Shown one piece after another: positions 30,101-36,549 of a DNA stretch of 64,000 nt. The notes beneath the pieces were generated by a model. The model had not been told where the DNA came from, ran no database searches, and worked only from the letters and a program-made list of their open reading frames with translations. Made by a program: the position numbers and the translations under genes. How positions within the stretch are numbered: position 1 is the stretch's first letter; every line of letters begins with the position of its first letter. Source of the stretch: Pseudoalteromonas luteoviolacea H33-S (GTDB lineage: Bacteria; Pseudomonadota; Gammaproteobacteria; Enterobacterales; Alteromonadaceae); contig NZ_AUXY01000080.1 in the NCBI RefSeq assembly GCF_001625695.1, forward strand, positions 160,031 to 224,030. The letters run 5' to 3'.

Positions 30101-32919
30101 GTGCCAGTAAGCTTTTCACTTTCAAGTAGCTCTCCATTACCATCATAATCGTAGTATACAGCCACAGGACCCAAAGAACCGGCATCTAGCGTAAAACGAA
30201 AGTCCTCAACAACATCTGCATTAATTGCATCAAATTGAAATAAATCCTCAGTAAGACGCATTTTGTCGTCTTCTTTGATATTTAATGTTGAGGCTGTAAT
30301 TAAAGACTCAAGCCCAACGAGCGACTGAATATCTATATTTAAACTACCCGAAATAGTCGCTCCACCTGGTAGTTCTTGCACCGTATAAATATAGGTCGGT
30401 GTGCCTTGATAATCGGCATTTGGGGTAAAGATAAGCGCAGCGAGAATTCGATTGATGTCTTCTACTGGCCCCTTAATTGATAAGCCCTTTCCATTTTCAG
30501 TAAATTCAATCTCTGCAGCGCCTTGGTTAAAGCCATCAGGTAAAGTATATAGTCCTGGAACAGCAAGATCTTCAGTGCTTACCACAAAAGACAGCAACTC
30601 AGTATCGCTATCATGTAGTTTAATTTTTTCGAATGGTTTTTGCGGCGAGTTAGCACTTATTGCCTCCATTAATTCAATGTCAGCTAACCCCGCTATAGAT
30701 GATGTATGAACAACGCTGTTATCTTGTGCATCTTGGGTTAGTACTATCAACCCACCATCAGGCGTTGTAACCACTTCAAACTCTTTAGCTGCGACAAATG
30801 GCAAATTGTATTCGTAAATACTCTTCCACTTCTCATCAACCAATCGATTTACGACGACTTTTGAGACTTCACCAACCTGCTCTAAGTCAACAAAAAGTAC
30901 TTGCTGTTTACCCAGAGTAACCTGATGAATATCCCCATCATTAGGCAGCGTGATTGGTCCTGTCACAACTTTTTTACTTTCATCATTGCTAACATACTGA
31001 TAGTAGATTTCGGTCTCGCTATTTTCACTATTGTGTGAACGCTTTACGATTAAAGAGTGCATACCTGCTGGTATATCGTCGTTACCAATATGCTGTGCTA
31101 ATTGACTAAAGTATGAATAATTATTATCTGTTTTTAAGCCACCTAAATCAGTATTAAAATAATCGTTAGTGTAAGTCTCAGAAGAACTAAACTGTCCTAT
31201 AGCACTTATACTTGGTGACCCAGGAGGAGATTCTTGCGCAGTGTAAAATAAAGAGTCACTATTTTGATTATAAACAAGAGAGAGGTCAGAAATGACAAAA
31301 TAGTGACCCATTTCTCTACCTAATAAAGGAAGCTCAAAGCCTTCTTGCCTAGCCCAACTTAATTGGCTACCTGAACCGTCAAGTTTGTATAAGTTATATT
31401 TTGACGTGTTATTACCGTCAAATGCGAGAACTAATAACGCGCCGTTTTTATCTATGACAAAATCATAGCCTTCGTAAGTTGGACCAACACCTGAAACAAA
31501 AATATCATTGCCACTAGAAGGCACTAACGGATTATCATGTTCAGTTAAAATAATGTGTTCTACGCTACTTGAAGTTTGCTTCAAACGCCAAAGGTGAATC
31601 GTAGGGCTTTCATACATATCTACATTTCTGTATGAAACATAAGCTGTTCCATCAGAATGAAACTTCAATTTGGGAACTACCCTTGTATCCCAACTAAACT
31701 CAATTAAATCTGAGTGTATTTCAACCCAAGCTCCATTGTTATAACGACTCCAAATGAGTTTTTTGGTTTCCTCTTCAAAGTAAACAACATGAGGAATGCC
31801 CGCAGGGTCAATTTGAATTACACGCTCAGTCGCTGCTTGCATCTCAGAAGTAAGAGACAGTTCAATTTGACTGGCTTTGGGTGAAGACGAAATTATTTGG
31901 GGAGGCTGGTCGGCTTCAATCACGCTCACAGGTAATTTTATAACCTTTGATTCTGAGCCTGCTGGCGTTTGACCTGACAATAAAACTGCTAGTTGAAAAT
32001 CTTGAGCGGGCTCACTACCACTATGTAAAAAATAAACATGTTGATCATTTAACTCTGACAACTTAATGTTCAATGAATTATTATTGTTTGACAGAAGCTC
32101 ATCTTCGGTTAATTCACCATCTTTATTTGAATCTAAATAAAATGCGCCATATCCAGTGTTGTCGAATCGTTCACTTACACCCAGCCCACTACGTCGATCA
32201 TAAATGCCAATGTTAAATTCATCTAAATTGACTCCACTACCATCAGCAGCTTGAAACAGGTCAGCATTAACCAAAAATTTATCACCATTTACAACTGACG
32301 ATGCCGTCACTGTAAAGTAATCATCAAATTCGAGACCAGCCTGTAAATCAATTATCGTATTGCGACTCGCTTTAGATCCTCTATCATCTTCAACTTCTAC
32401 GTTTATAGTACGTGATGTACCTGTAGGCCAAGCAACACTGTTAAAATATTTTATGCTTTTTATGAATGTTTCTATACTAGAAGGGCTTGCATCTAAGCTT
32501 ATGACTTCAATTGCATGCTTGGTAACAACTTCACTTGACGAAGCATTAGTAGAGAGTAAATCATCTAACTTTGAAGTGTCATATTCTAAGAACTCATTCT
32601 CTCCATTTGAAGGGCTCTGAATAGCGATTTTTACTCTTTGTATTTTTCCTTCGTCCTCAACATTAGCATTTTTACCAATAGAAACAGGAGATTGCCTATC
32701 AAATAGAACCGTACTGTTGCCAAATGAGTCCGTGGAATCCAATGTTAATTCAGGAGCTTTATTGCATTGTTCTAAAGTTGGCATAATTTGGCACATATCC
32801 AAGGCCTCGACCCCAAAACTCGCCCCCCCTGCATTCAGAGCAACGCCACCAAACAGTGCGGCTTGAATATGCCGACTGAGCTTACTTTTATTATTAATTG
32901 ATTTACTACTAATAGACAT
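15157..32919 (-). CDS. Giant multidomain surface protein (EF-hand, Ig-like, cadherin-like, Calx-beta, choice-of-anchor U, terminal OM barrel)
   Basis: A 5,920-residue secreted protein in one unbroken frame. The first in-frame codon (32922) is TTG; the ATG at 32919 follows AGGTAG. A signal peptide is near 20-40. Approximate order: cadherin-like domain (55-185); three modules of about 662 residues, each with an EF-hand loop, a propeller-like part and a beta domain (190-2215); a CSPG-like domain (2220-2345); about 13 alternating Ig-like repeats (2450-4060); He_PIG and tandem cadherin-like repeats (4060-5000); Calx-beta (5095-5195); PKD-like; thrombospondin-3 calcium repeats (5305-5335); choice-of-anchor U (5345-5510, with CPPPGSSEWRDGL and VDGGPNDDDG); and two more cadherin-like repeats. 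At 5700-5718 GSLGGLLVVMISALVIRRR resembles a GlyGly-CTERM signal. A second signal-like segment (5721-5745) and a barrel ending VEVRF follow. It is likely a calcium-stiffened adhesin or surface fibre. No RTX/type I secretion signal was seen. Confidence 0.88.
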   Translation of the reverse strand: MSISSKSINNKSKLSRHIQAALFGGVALNAGGASFGVEALDMCQIMPTLEQCNKAPELTLDSTDSFGNSTVLFDRQSPVSIGKNANVEDEGKIQRVKIAIQSPSNGENEFLEYDTSKLDDLLSTNASSSEVVTKHAIEVISLDASPSSIETFIKSIKYFNSVAWPTGTSRTINVEVEDDRGSKASRNTIIDLQAGLEFDDYFTVTASSVVNGDKFLVNADLFQAADGSGVNLDEFNIGIYDRRSGLGVSERFDNTGYGAFYLDSNKDGELTEDELLSNNNNSLNIKLSELNDQHVYFLHSGSEPAQDFQLAVLLSGQTPAGSESKVIKLPVSVIEADQPPQIISSSPKASQIELSLTSEMQAATERVIQIDPAGIPHVVYFEEETKKLIWSRYNNGAWVEIHSDLIEFSWDTRVVPKLKFHSDGTAYVSYRNVDMYESPTIHLWRLKQTSSSVEHIILTEHDNPLVPSSGNDIFVSGVGPTYEGYDFVIDKNGALLVLAFDGNNTSKYNLYKLDGSGSQLSWARQEGFELPLLGREMGHYFVISDLSLVYNQNSDSLFYTAQESPPGSPSISAIGQFSSSETYTNDYFNTDLGGLKTDNNYSYFSQLAQHIGNDDIPAGMHSLIVKRSHNSENSETEIYYQYVSNDESKKVVTGPITLPNDGDIHQVTLGKQQVLFVDLEQVGEVSKVVVNRLVDEKWKSIYEYNLPFVAAKEFEVVTTPDGGLIVLTQDAQDNSVVHTSSIAGLADIELMEAISANSPQKPFEKIKLHDSDTELLSFVVSTEDLAVPGLYTLPDGFNQGAAEIEFTENGKGLSIKGPVEDINRILAALIFTPNADYQGTPTYIYTVQELPGGATISGSLNIDIQSLVGLESLITASTLNIKEDDKMRLTEDLFQFDAINADVVEDFRFTLDAGSLGPVAVYYDYDGNGELLESEKLTGTQLNQPWQYSDMQNSHYYFVHDGSESPLDFPVTINMSLIEDSNFKSSHKLSGTLTLPVKVELVDDAPVIGQKGQIGATEVPLTDEMLSASELVVEESAKGEIFAAYFNQASQQVTIKKFVDKQWQQVDIINTLGAHSSTSLQMRFDNNGSLYLAFISKAEANSADGAINKSALSVAKYNTSSGARDYHYQSLQDVILLSDVFGFALDEHGLPYVMVPNTLSESNVVTEASIFKLNDNSTPAKWQTVYAFSDKLFDDFRYSDEGQLHPAELKSLSLTIDNGTIHYAAAAQMNMASATLVGKIVEDQGGLIHIIHNELGGKVKTADGESYMSSSAYISQAKAVNSVSGVHSLTSLTEFWEYTYVDYFAQAYDGSDTYQVDRLKISNHGSVVALGSDTAYAAEVTSEWGSSTTRVVVYHVVDKTWEIYHEFELPFGSDPTSGELKFSGDNQLFYTVKDSTEQLSRLYKIGDVGAIDWSASEISANIPSNILAGLQIQDPDSEEAVFTLTTDGANLPGTFSLPADFDKGAAIVEFTQNGKGVRLSGPIKDINRVLAALIFTPNSQYEGTPKYTYTVQGSSGGTETNGEFDLNIISYTELSSFFTLAPMNVLEGGKERIRVNLFPSIDYQGDIWDDLTFLFDTQSLHSGDIYHDVNGDGTIVDSEKLTEQELSTPRPLADILNGAFYFAHDGSESPLDFSILVDASLQEGSEHSQRYSSSATFTLPVTVELVDDPIEFGAQSSNITTSEIPLTGVMLNAEDLLIKTSPSGEIHVIYTEDVQTATKLSWRKLVDGEWQNVIDDQFGGRLSSEFQSISPQLEFADDGSAYLVHIQHGSNDEKSLSMIHYDAESGTSKTYPLSVGAVEGEQQGDLLASQTYALTLDENGTPYVMFHRDNLEWSNHVIYKFQQNGDELDWAEYRDIEGDLHYIYDPVDSMPLYLPIKSLSLVVDAQSDVAYYSANMSGDKYYSDQALTQGDANSLQWNRAIVFKDNGSSLDTLNGLGGSTWNVGQNMSDSITSIHVEQKKDALGNIVGLHSLVETVSTGSENTRIIGYNYQLDDGSDPIKLDPITLSRDNSNFVLGKETPYVVEVTPTDNGGSNVVIQHVVDGQWEVYQQYEVPFLVNKAPELEISGTNQLVVSVEGDNAGETYVAITKDEPTNWAMTPINAAKPAQFFKDFVVKDDDADEVTFSVNTNVDGLPGVFSLPEDFDPGTASIDFGDPNSADYGKEVRITGTIEDVNRLIAALTFTPKDGYEGKPQYSYSLQSNTDDEPLTSNFDLNITDANTAPTRVVNKPIYVLPEHEGHTQITIERLKATDPDDNDAGIFYEIVELPESGLLRLTHSDGGSGLVETDLHVGGSFSQLDLMDNEAGTKLEYIVENGIRAGAFKLQLIDGGEDGVQPSESFIVSLVDTKPAVSLSQTDINLSALLYENAFTTIEAPEFDAQSVTFGLYEVIDGICTTDVFAGIYLDGNALKADDLFDAGDLEICVVAKDDIWEVKQVFTLNLEDNLPVEAPSMPDLISTWDKGVSDDDNITNSHFLQFTGSAEPNTRVTLISDIDGELGSIYVGADGKWIIATNAVETNDSHEITAVAQKGNITSLASAPLVLIFDNIVPPYLDGNFTQMSKDSQSLANTNHVSRVSKPTYIGVAQGFDFVSVYITAEDGSTKSFNEISVSENGSWTFTCPEELPDGSYTITFNGLDHAGNQTSLSSRMLYVDTDANDTPTIFNWLGEDGYINASELNTYQISGSSSHTFSSEDRLLATVQIGQKSFEQSGMFNSPNWSIDQFGLNSTQFTNETEFKLTLQAADIHGNTSEHVVRTAKLDVLSPSVVIETSQSLAGANEPVRLLFSFSEPVASFTRDMISLQSNKGTLGPVVKHSSTSYSAIYTPAAGHTGQEEFKINAGHYFDIAGNQGQSASFKLDIDSVANENHSISFEKQTYLADDNEVKFTLLGLEAGSSYSYELRSSGGGVISNAGVLASNETTKTVTVSQLDELKDGELTLSVVATDKAGNRSAAKTTTATMDRTAPSVVSITANDTRLAVDDKAIITITLSEPSADFNISSLNASGGRLSRFKNLSDTVYQVEFTPSRSVEQTGSVSVNANSFTDIAGNGNTLTSPIEFDIDTKAPGRPSVTLNSGVYNAESLINAFFTVSYEGDADGFEWTLSNLEDRISGGYDERPSSSGPTYLKETLGMFADSDDFYDLSDGIYTFTFILSDDFGNDSYEAVETITLDNQKPTVNITVADGVLGTEGRVVEFTVSESVTGFDLEDISASSGHFEAFTSHGNNRYTAKYIPLNDVSVDVSVSVASGAFTDAALNAVDSTTKTLTVDTKAPSVQSVNLSSGTYNIQNQAQAGFSFVGAEVGATYRYTLISSGGGTISESGTIEQANQKVTFTDFASLKDGDLTLNVALTDIAGNTTTVETVTGRLDSVAPSVTVFSTPNTKLKQGDTALISITLNEASDDFTETDLTVEGGSLSDFKAIGSSNTQYQVTFTPTQDSEGSGRIALNAGVFNDVAGNANTSAQSIDFTLDSKAPSGYSVVLDQDVYNMSSQAIRFNFSGAEVGATYAYTLTGSGHALSGTGTIDKANEQVAINDISGFNDGPLSLSVELTDSAGNKGVQVTDAAVLDKTAITGHSVSLSSDIYNATTMSDLSFTLNGVEAGGKYTYTLTSSGGEQVNGSGDITSSSQLVAISDLSSIKDGQLTLSVSVEDSAGNVSTVLEKQFELDSAVPLVSKLEASDVSLSAGETSVITITLSEASNDFAQQSVTATGGTLSNFEKVNDSTYRVVFTPNQNSEEAGNIVVEAGKFTDLVGNANNASSPLALNIDTKLPSGHSVKFDDTVYNASEVSSASITITGAEVGTTYHYVINSAQGGTPISVEGEVTSATQKIKDINLQNLLDGQLNVTLTLKDQAGNTSGVASHTATLDTALPEVVSLTSNDMELKQGEEALLTITLSEAVEAFSSAQFGVVNGKLSDFKALSPTTYQAKLKPSDNVDGEIQLVISAGSIQDAAGNTNSEAKSLSIMVDTSVPTGQSVTIDQAEINEDNDTALSFTLRGLEGSGLITYHISDGSNSVGSTSPIAITGTTQVISGIDVSSLAEGKLFLNVVVLDDAYNAAEAITATVNKAYNVAPTLSGTPASTINEDSEFVFEPLLNDPDTDNEHVFTINQTLPWATFDAKTGKLNGTPTDEHVGIYDNIQITVNDGRETFTLPAFSVEVVNTNDAPVAQNLAFDLNEAEQLIVAKAQGLIDTATDDDIDSGDVLKAIIVNEPQFGALVLNDDGSFTYSHDGSENHSDSFGYQIEDASGARSELRTVSLNMNAQADAPVTADDFAQTFEDTQIIVNLLTNDSDAENDMVASSAAVIVEPKLGSYSIENGIVTYTPNLNATGQDSLTYTVKDLAGNTSAAATLIIDITPVNDKPVAKSFELLVTEDTASDSIDLRSKSEDVEDVNPTGAIALTATPTKGVVTLDQQTGSLVYTPNADAIGSDAFSYTIADSDGLISEPAIVTVNIGAVNDRPVVDNDTLVMTEDEVATLNILANDSDVEDQGFNAANVMLEDKGAGAGVYDMADVAVLADGTLEITPKQDANGRFSFTYTLVDSEQLSSESATVTVDITPVNDAPVALDNMAELFEEGSHEVNVLGNDSDVDENDNLDLSSVSVVKQPLNGQVRVTDTGAIVYVPNTNFNGDDTFTYTVRDAAGALSNEATVTMTVKPLNDAPVAQSQSVSLAEDGSLLITLAATDIDGDELSYQIVSSTASGSLTQLSVNTWTYAPNANFNGQDSLQFIAFDGQVESAPAQVTITVDAANDAPEISGAPATSVDQDVAYSFTPQATDLDEDSLTFSVSNLPVWASFDAQSGTLSGTPGRDDVGSYTDIVITVSDGELTASLSPFAIEVGYVNAKPVAQGMDVFVNEDSTVSFSAPVSDADQDSLSISITEQPSFGSLTVQGQLFTYVPGANFNGSDSFSYVVNDGAEDSVSAQVAISVNPLNDAPVAQNDAFTFNTVLPSYTLDVLTNDTDVDAGDVLSLVGASASIGSVTIENGQLVYQPQATVQDTAVITYMIADPQGEQSSATATVDIVNNAAGSAGQLTLTTPQDKVVDATGLFTKVDLGSATATDGNGNPIAVSLVDGKTVFAPGLHHVYWKATDSNEQSIVKKQTLTVNPLISLSKDSQIAEEHTHTVKVFLNGEAPSYPVTVPYTISGTADGNDHDLIDGEVIINEGNEGVISFNVFGDGVVEGNETIVITLADTLNRGAKFASTVTIVEENVAPALSFETVQSGESRSLIVQSGGLVQVKASATDANPLDSVTYSWLAEDQQLGNLSTAADVFELDPKGLSAGIYKLSLTASDDGVPSLSSTVDVYLEVVESLPELGTEDSDGDLIPDSQEGFADTDNDGIPDYLDANSDCNVIPGQIKDPNQFLVEGEPGVCLRKGVTVAQNSTGGAQLLESELPADAEATNIGGLFDFIATGLPKEGDVYGIVIPQRKPIPVNAIYRKYRNGEWINFAVTDQDKILSAAGEPGYCPPPGSSEWRDGLNEGDWCVQLKIVDGGPNDDDGIANRSIVDPGGIAVLASDNTLPLAQADSLVIGVSEPVFIDVLNNDTDADGDILTITGASVDFGEVEVIDNQLKYTPPMNFVGTASITYSIADGKGGTASSTVTIELVVNNAPVTAPDSANTTDKSSLIIDVLSNDTDPDGDVLTLVSAQANHGKATINSDGTLSYEPLLGFTGEDVVTYVVKDDKGATSEGIVKVSVTAHQSVSAQNSSSGSLGGLLVVMISALVIRRRSSKLPAYALITTACVMSSSAAAQQWRIQGTLGQAEARADFSALPTSTQITNIDDSSQSLSVGAFFQLMPSWNIGMRYIDLGQGRVNFSDSTVNPDSWQKTVSRVAPVLPEGFALQTGLEVFKHNKLHAELFLGAYGWDYSIESKTNTRSYTEYEQKGTSAYIGSAIGYELTDNVSAVLTYSYYRLSANRISEVAAGVEVRF
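17840..20740 (-). repeat. Tandem cadherin-like and He_PIG repeats in the giant protein
   Basis: Encodes about residues 4060-5025. Roughly nine copies of a cadherin-like 'tandem-95' repeat are seen (NDxDxExGDxLxxxxVxxPxxGxxxxxxDGxxxYTPxxNFNGxDSFTYTVxD pattern). They are mixed with two putative Ig domains of the LPxWASFDAQSGTLSGTPG type. Confidence 0.65.
20740..25580 (-). repeat. Alternating A/B Ig-like repeats in the giant protein
   Basis: Two repeat types alternate. Type A (about 90 residues, six copies) has the core ITITLSEASxDF and ends in FTDxAGN. Type B (about 90 residues, seven copies) has GAEVGATYxYTL and ends in DGxLTLSVxxxDxAGN. Both resemble bacterial Ig-like domains. Copies differ at many positions, so the array looks old. 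Confidence 0.65.
26270..28290 (-). repeat. Giant protein module 3 of 3
   Basis: Encodes about residues 1540-2215. Contains the EF-hand loop DVNGDGTIVDSE (28123-28158), the segment HDGSESPLDF, a propeller-like stretch and the beta domain ending near GYEGKPQYSYSL. Its EF-hand lies 1,992 bases from that of module 2. Confidence 0.7.
28290..30300 (-). repeat. Giant protein module 2 of 3
   Basis: Encodes about residues 870-1540. Contains the EF-hand loop DYDGNGELLESE (30115-30150), the segment HDGSESPLDF, a propeller-like stretch and the beta domain ending near QYEGTPKYTYTV. Its EF-hand lies 1,983 bases from that of module 1. Confidence 0.7.
30300..32300 (-). repeat. Giant protein module 1 of 3 (about 660 residues)
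   Basis: Encodes about residues 190-870. Contains the EF-hand loop DSNKDGELTEDE (32098-32133), then the 'HSGSEPAQDF' segment, a propeller-like stretch with Asp-box-like turns, and a beta domain ending near DYQGTPTYIYTV. Homologous to the next two modules by order and key residues. Confidence 0.7.
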
Positions 32920-33719
32920 CAAACTACCTATTTAAAAATTACAATTCATTATCTGTTGACATGTGTTGGGCAAATTAAAGACCAGTAAGTAGCTAATTAC
33001 CGCTTCACTTTAATGAGGCTAAAAAATGTGATTACTGATAGCAGAGATATAAATAAAAGCGACATACTTAATGAGGAACTTTTATTGAACAAAGTGTTGA
33101 AAAAACAGACATCAAGAAAAATTTAAAACTATATTTATACTGTTTACGGCGCTTATCAGGTCACTCTTTTTATAAAGTTTTTAGCAATGAAATGCCCACA
33201 CACAAAATTAGATAGATTATATACTCAAATGAAGACTCTTTTAAATTTAATTACAATAAAATCAACAAGATAAAAATCAAACGAGCACATATAAATTTAC
33301 ATAAAAATCACTTTTAGAAACAAATAAGAAACTAAATCATTGCCAATTTATGAAATGAAATGGGTGAAATGTACCGATATATGCATGTAAGTTCTATTAC
33401 ACTTTATTACACAACACTTAATCAGATAAAAGCTTATTAATAATGCTAAAACACCGAACAAAAAAACATAAAATGAACATTTTATATAAAACAAAAGACC
33501 ATTCTGTTAACTGAATTTAACTTTTATAGTAATGAAAGAATAAAAAACAATACTGAGTGGCATGCCATAAATCTGGCACTAGTTGAGTGGTAGTAAATTT
33601 ATATTCACCCTCTAGATTTAGGGGTAATGGGCAGGAAATAGTCCAAGTATTAGCATGCCTAAACGCAATATATTCAAACATGCTACATTGGGAAAGTCAG
33701 TTTAAAGCACAAACGTATT
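32920..33719. other. Long AT-rich non-coding region upstream of the giant gene
   Basis: About 800 bases between the giant gene and the upstream kinase gene on the same strand, strongly AT-rich from 33000 to 33550. I see no gene of convincing composition, no clear riboswitch, and only a poor promoter match near 32945-32975 on the minus strand (TTGCCC with an AT-rich -10). It probably carries regulatory DNA or a long untranslated leader for the giant gene. Confidence 0.5.
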
Positions 33720-36491
33720 CTATAACTCCTTTGCTTGCCATTTAAACAAGCAATGATATAGCTCAGACGATTCAATAGGCTTAGCGACAAAGTCATCCAT
33801 GCCCACTTGCAGGCACTTGGCTTTGTCTTCGCTGAATGCATTAGCGGTAATAGCAATGATGTAGGGTCTGCCGTATTCTTCAGGCATTGAACGAATAGCG
33901 CGTGTACACTCAAACCCATCCATATTCGGCATTTGGCAATCCATGAGCACAACATCATATTTTTGCGCTTTTAACGCTTCCAGTGCCTCTACACCATCCT
34001 GTGCTTTTACAACTTCGCCGCCTGTTTTAGCCAACATTTGCATCGCTACAATCTGGTTGATCGGATTATCCTCTACTAATAAAAGTCGAATGCCTTCTAA
34101 ATTGGGGATACCTACATTCTCTTGCACCGAGCGCTCTATTCGACCGCCTTGTTTAGCTGGGATCACAACAGAAAACTCACTGCCCTTGTGTTCTTGAGAA
34201 GTAAAAGTCAGCTCACCTTCCATCAGTGAGACCAAACGCTTACAAATCGTCAAACCAAGCCCAGTTCCACCGTATTTGCGTGTTGTAGACAAATCAGCTT
34301 GCGTAAACTCATCAAATAAGTCTTTTTGCGCAGCTTCTGAAATACCAACGCCAGTATCCTTGATACTGCAAGTTAATTGCTCGTTGTGATAATTAAGCTC
34401 AAAGCGAATAAAGCCTTCCTCAGTGAATTTACCAGCATTACTCAATAAGTTATTGATAACCTGCCCAACACGCAGATCATCAATGACAAGTACTTCAGGG
34501 ACTGTATCCAAAATCACATAAGTGAATTCAACCTTAGGATTTTTTATGGACTGTTCAAAAGATGTAGAAAGATCCTTAACAAACTTATTAATGTCAGTAT
34601 CTTGCTTAGAAAGATGCAACGCCCCTGCTTCAATTTTCGAGTAATCTAAAATGTCATTCAGTATCAATAACAGTTTGTGAGCTGATTTATAAATAATGTC
34701 TAATTGCTCTTTTGCTTTGTCATCTTGCTCTGACTGTATGAGTGCTTCTGACATGCCAATAATGCCATTGAGCGGTGTTCTTATTTCATGGCTCATATTG
34801 GCCAGAAATTGGCTTTTTGCCGAGCTTGCTCTGTTAGCACTTTCTAGTGCGCTGATAAGCTCCTCCGTTTTTTGGCGTACTTCCAACTCTAAGGTTTTAT
34901 TAAAATCTTGTAGTTTTCTATTGAGCTGCGCATTTTCATCATTGGCCGTATTTAATTTGGTAAAACTCATCGATAGTTTAAATGCCAACTGTGAAAACTG
35001 CTGCTGTAAAATAATGACCTCTAAACAACTACCATCGGTACTATTATTCACTTCAGACATTTTTTTACTGGGGTCAAATGAGTTAATACTATGACTTAAA
35101 TCCACTATGGGTTTAGTGAATACTCGCGTCATTCTATTCACTAAAAAGCTGCTAATCGCAATGATAAATAGAGCTAGAATAAACGACTGTATCCAAGCGG
35201 ACGCGACAGCTAAGTTCACATGCTTACGCTCAATTAAGCTAATTACCCGCCACTGGAAAATATCAGATTGCATACTCTGCTTGTAGTACACATCTCGATT
35301 GTTGCTGATGAAGATTTGGTCTGTTGTTTCAGTCAATTCTTGTAGCTGCTGATCTGCAATATTATCTAAAATGTTAAAGTCAGATTTTAAAGAGCTATAA
35401 ACGATGTTGTTTTCATGATCAACAATCAGTAGATGTCCTTTTTGCGCAAGTACCCTAGGAATAAACTGCTCAAAAGACTCAAAATATAGGGAACTCTCAA
35501 CGATCCCTTGGAACTCGCCCTCCTCGTACAAGGGGGCAGATACAGCCACGACAGGGTCATTACCAAACCCCCGACCTTGGAAAATCCCAGACACATAACC
35601 ATTAGGATAATAAGGTGCTTGAAGAAAGTATTCACGGTCAGCAACTGATGGCACTTCGCCTATCAAACTGACTTGCAACGCTTTAGGGTAGAAGTGTGTC
35701 ACCATCGCGCTGTGATCAGCCACAATAGCCGTTCTAAAATTTGGATAGGTCTCTACCAGTCGTCTGATCACCTGCTGTTTATCCACACCCGATTGAATAT
35801 CCTGAGCCGCGACCATAATCGCTCGCCGATAGCTTTCAAGATAATCATCAATTTGCTTTAATGCACTGCCGGAAGCATCTTGTAGCTGAGCTGTGACTTC
35901 ATACTCTATGCGTTTGTAATGACTGTTGGTAAGCACTATTGTTGTGATCAGCACCACCAATATAATCAACTGACTGATCATGTAGTTAAGAATTTGATAG
36001 AGAGACTTAGCTTGCCATACACGTTTGAATAGAAACAGCGATATCAAGTCGACAATTGCAAGGTAGACCGCAGCATTAATCAGATACTTAGCAAGTGCGG
36101 TGAAAATCACTAATAATGTCAGCCCTAGTACAAATTTGCCGACAATAAACAAAATGGGCACACCAAATAGCACCCAGTAGCCCAAGCCTCGAATGAACAA
36201 GGGCTTGTTGGCACGAATACAAAATATTTGTAACCATGCTATTTCGAACAGGAATACAAGAGAGGCCCAGCAATGCCCCCACCGATACAGCAAAAAAAGT
36301 GCACCGATGGCAACAGCGATCACCGCATAGCGCCAGCCTAAAGCAAGTAAGCACAAGATAACAAACAGCTGTCCAAACAAAAACTCTGAGCTGTCTAGAA
36401 ACCAAATAGGAAGCAGGTTGGCAACGCCGCCAACTATTCCTAAAAATAGTGCAATAATTACCTTGGGTAATTTAACGAATTGATTTAGCAA
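33720..36491 (-). CDS. Membrane hybrid histidine kinase with periplasmic Cache-like sensor
   Basis: A 923-residue hybrid kinase. The start is a TTG at 36491 with AGGAG six bases upstream. The N-terminal 200 residues hold about seven membrane helices. A periplasmic sensor of about 240 residues then follows, with a Cache-like pattern (VADREYFLQAPYYPNGYVSG, then VVAVSAPLYEEGEFQGIVES), and another membrane helix at about 440. After this come a HAMP-like linker and coiled coil, HisKA with His568 (MSHEIRTPLNGI), HATPase (GGTGLGLTI), and a receiver with Asp851 (LMDCQMPNMDG). Cache domains usually bind amino or carboxylic acids, but the ligand is not identifiable. It lies upstream of the giant gene on the same strand, with an 800-base gap. 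Confidence 0.9.
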   Translation of the reverse strand: MLNQFVKLPKVIIALFLGIVGGVANLLPIWFLDSSEFLFGQLFVILCLLALGWRYAVIAVAIGALFLLYRWGHCWASLVFLFEIAWLQIFCIRANKPLFIRGLGYWVLFGVPILFIVGKFVLGLTLLVIFTALAKYLINAAVYLAIVDLISLFLFKRVWQAKSLYQILNYMISQLIILVVLITTIVLTNSHYKRIEYEVTAQLQDASGSALKQIDDYLESYRRAIMVAAQDIQSGVDKQQVIRRLVETYPNFRTAIVADHSAMVTHFYPKALQVSLIGEVPSVADREYFLQAPYYPNGYVSGIFQGRGFGNDPVVAVSAPLYEEGEFQGIVESSLYFESFEQFIPRVLAQKGHLLIVDHENNIVYSSLKSDFNILDNIADQQLQELTETTDQIFISNNRDVYYKQSMQSDIFQWRVISLIERKHVNLAVASAWIQSFILALFIIAISSFLVNRMTRVFTKPIVDLSHSINSFDPSKKMSEVNNSTDGSCLEVIILQQQFSQLAFKLSMSFTKLNTANDENAQLNRKLQDFNKTLELEVRQKTEELISALESANRASSAKSQFLANMSHEIRTPLNGIIGMSEALIQSEQDDKAKEQLDIIYKSAHKLLLILNDILDYSKIEAGALHLSKQDTDINKFVKDLSTSFEQSIKNPKVEFTYVILDTVPEVLVIDDLRVGQVINNLLSNAGKFTEEGFIRFELNYHNEQLTCSIKDTGVGISEAAQKDLFDEFTQADLSTTRKYGGTGLGLTICKRLVSLMEGELTFTSQEHKGSEFSVVIPAKQGGRIERSVQENVGIPNLEGIRLLLVEDNPINQIVAMQMLAKTGGEVVKAQDGVEALEALKAQKYDVVLMDCQMPNMDGFECTRAIRSMPEEYGRPYIIAITANAFSEDKAKCLQVGMDDFVAKPIESSELYHCLFKWQAKEL

Positions 36492-36549
36492 TACCAGCTC
36501 CTCTTTATATTCTATTAAAAAATAAAGGAAAGCTGGTTATTTGCCAAGT

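Noticed and set aside
15755..32620. Many plus-strand frames of 60-171 codons inside the giant gene
   Set aside because: All are opposite to one continuous 17.8-kb frame with clear domain repeats. They repeat the same low-complexity Ser/Val/Thr patterns as the complementary repeats.
15157..32919. Giant gene as an RTX/type I secreted adhesin
   Set aside because: I see no GGxGxDxxx nonapeptide repeats and no type I secretion genes; instead there is an N-terminal signal-like segment and a choice-of-anchor and barrel end.
33683..33958. 91-codon minus-strand frame overlapping the end of the membrane hybrid kinase
   Set aside because: It lies in another frame within the receiver domain of the kinase, whose phospho-acceptor site is intact.
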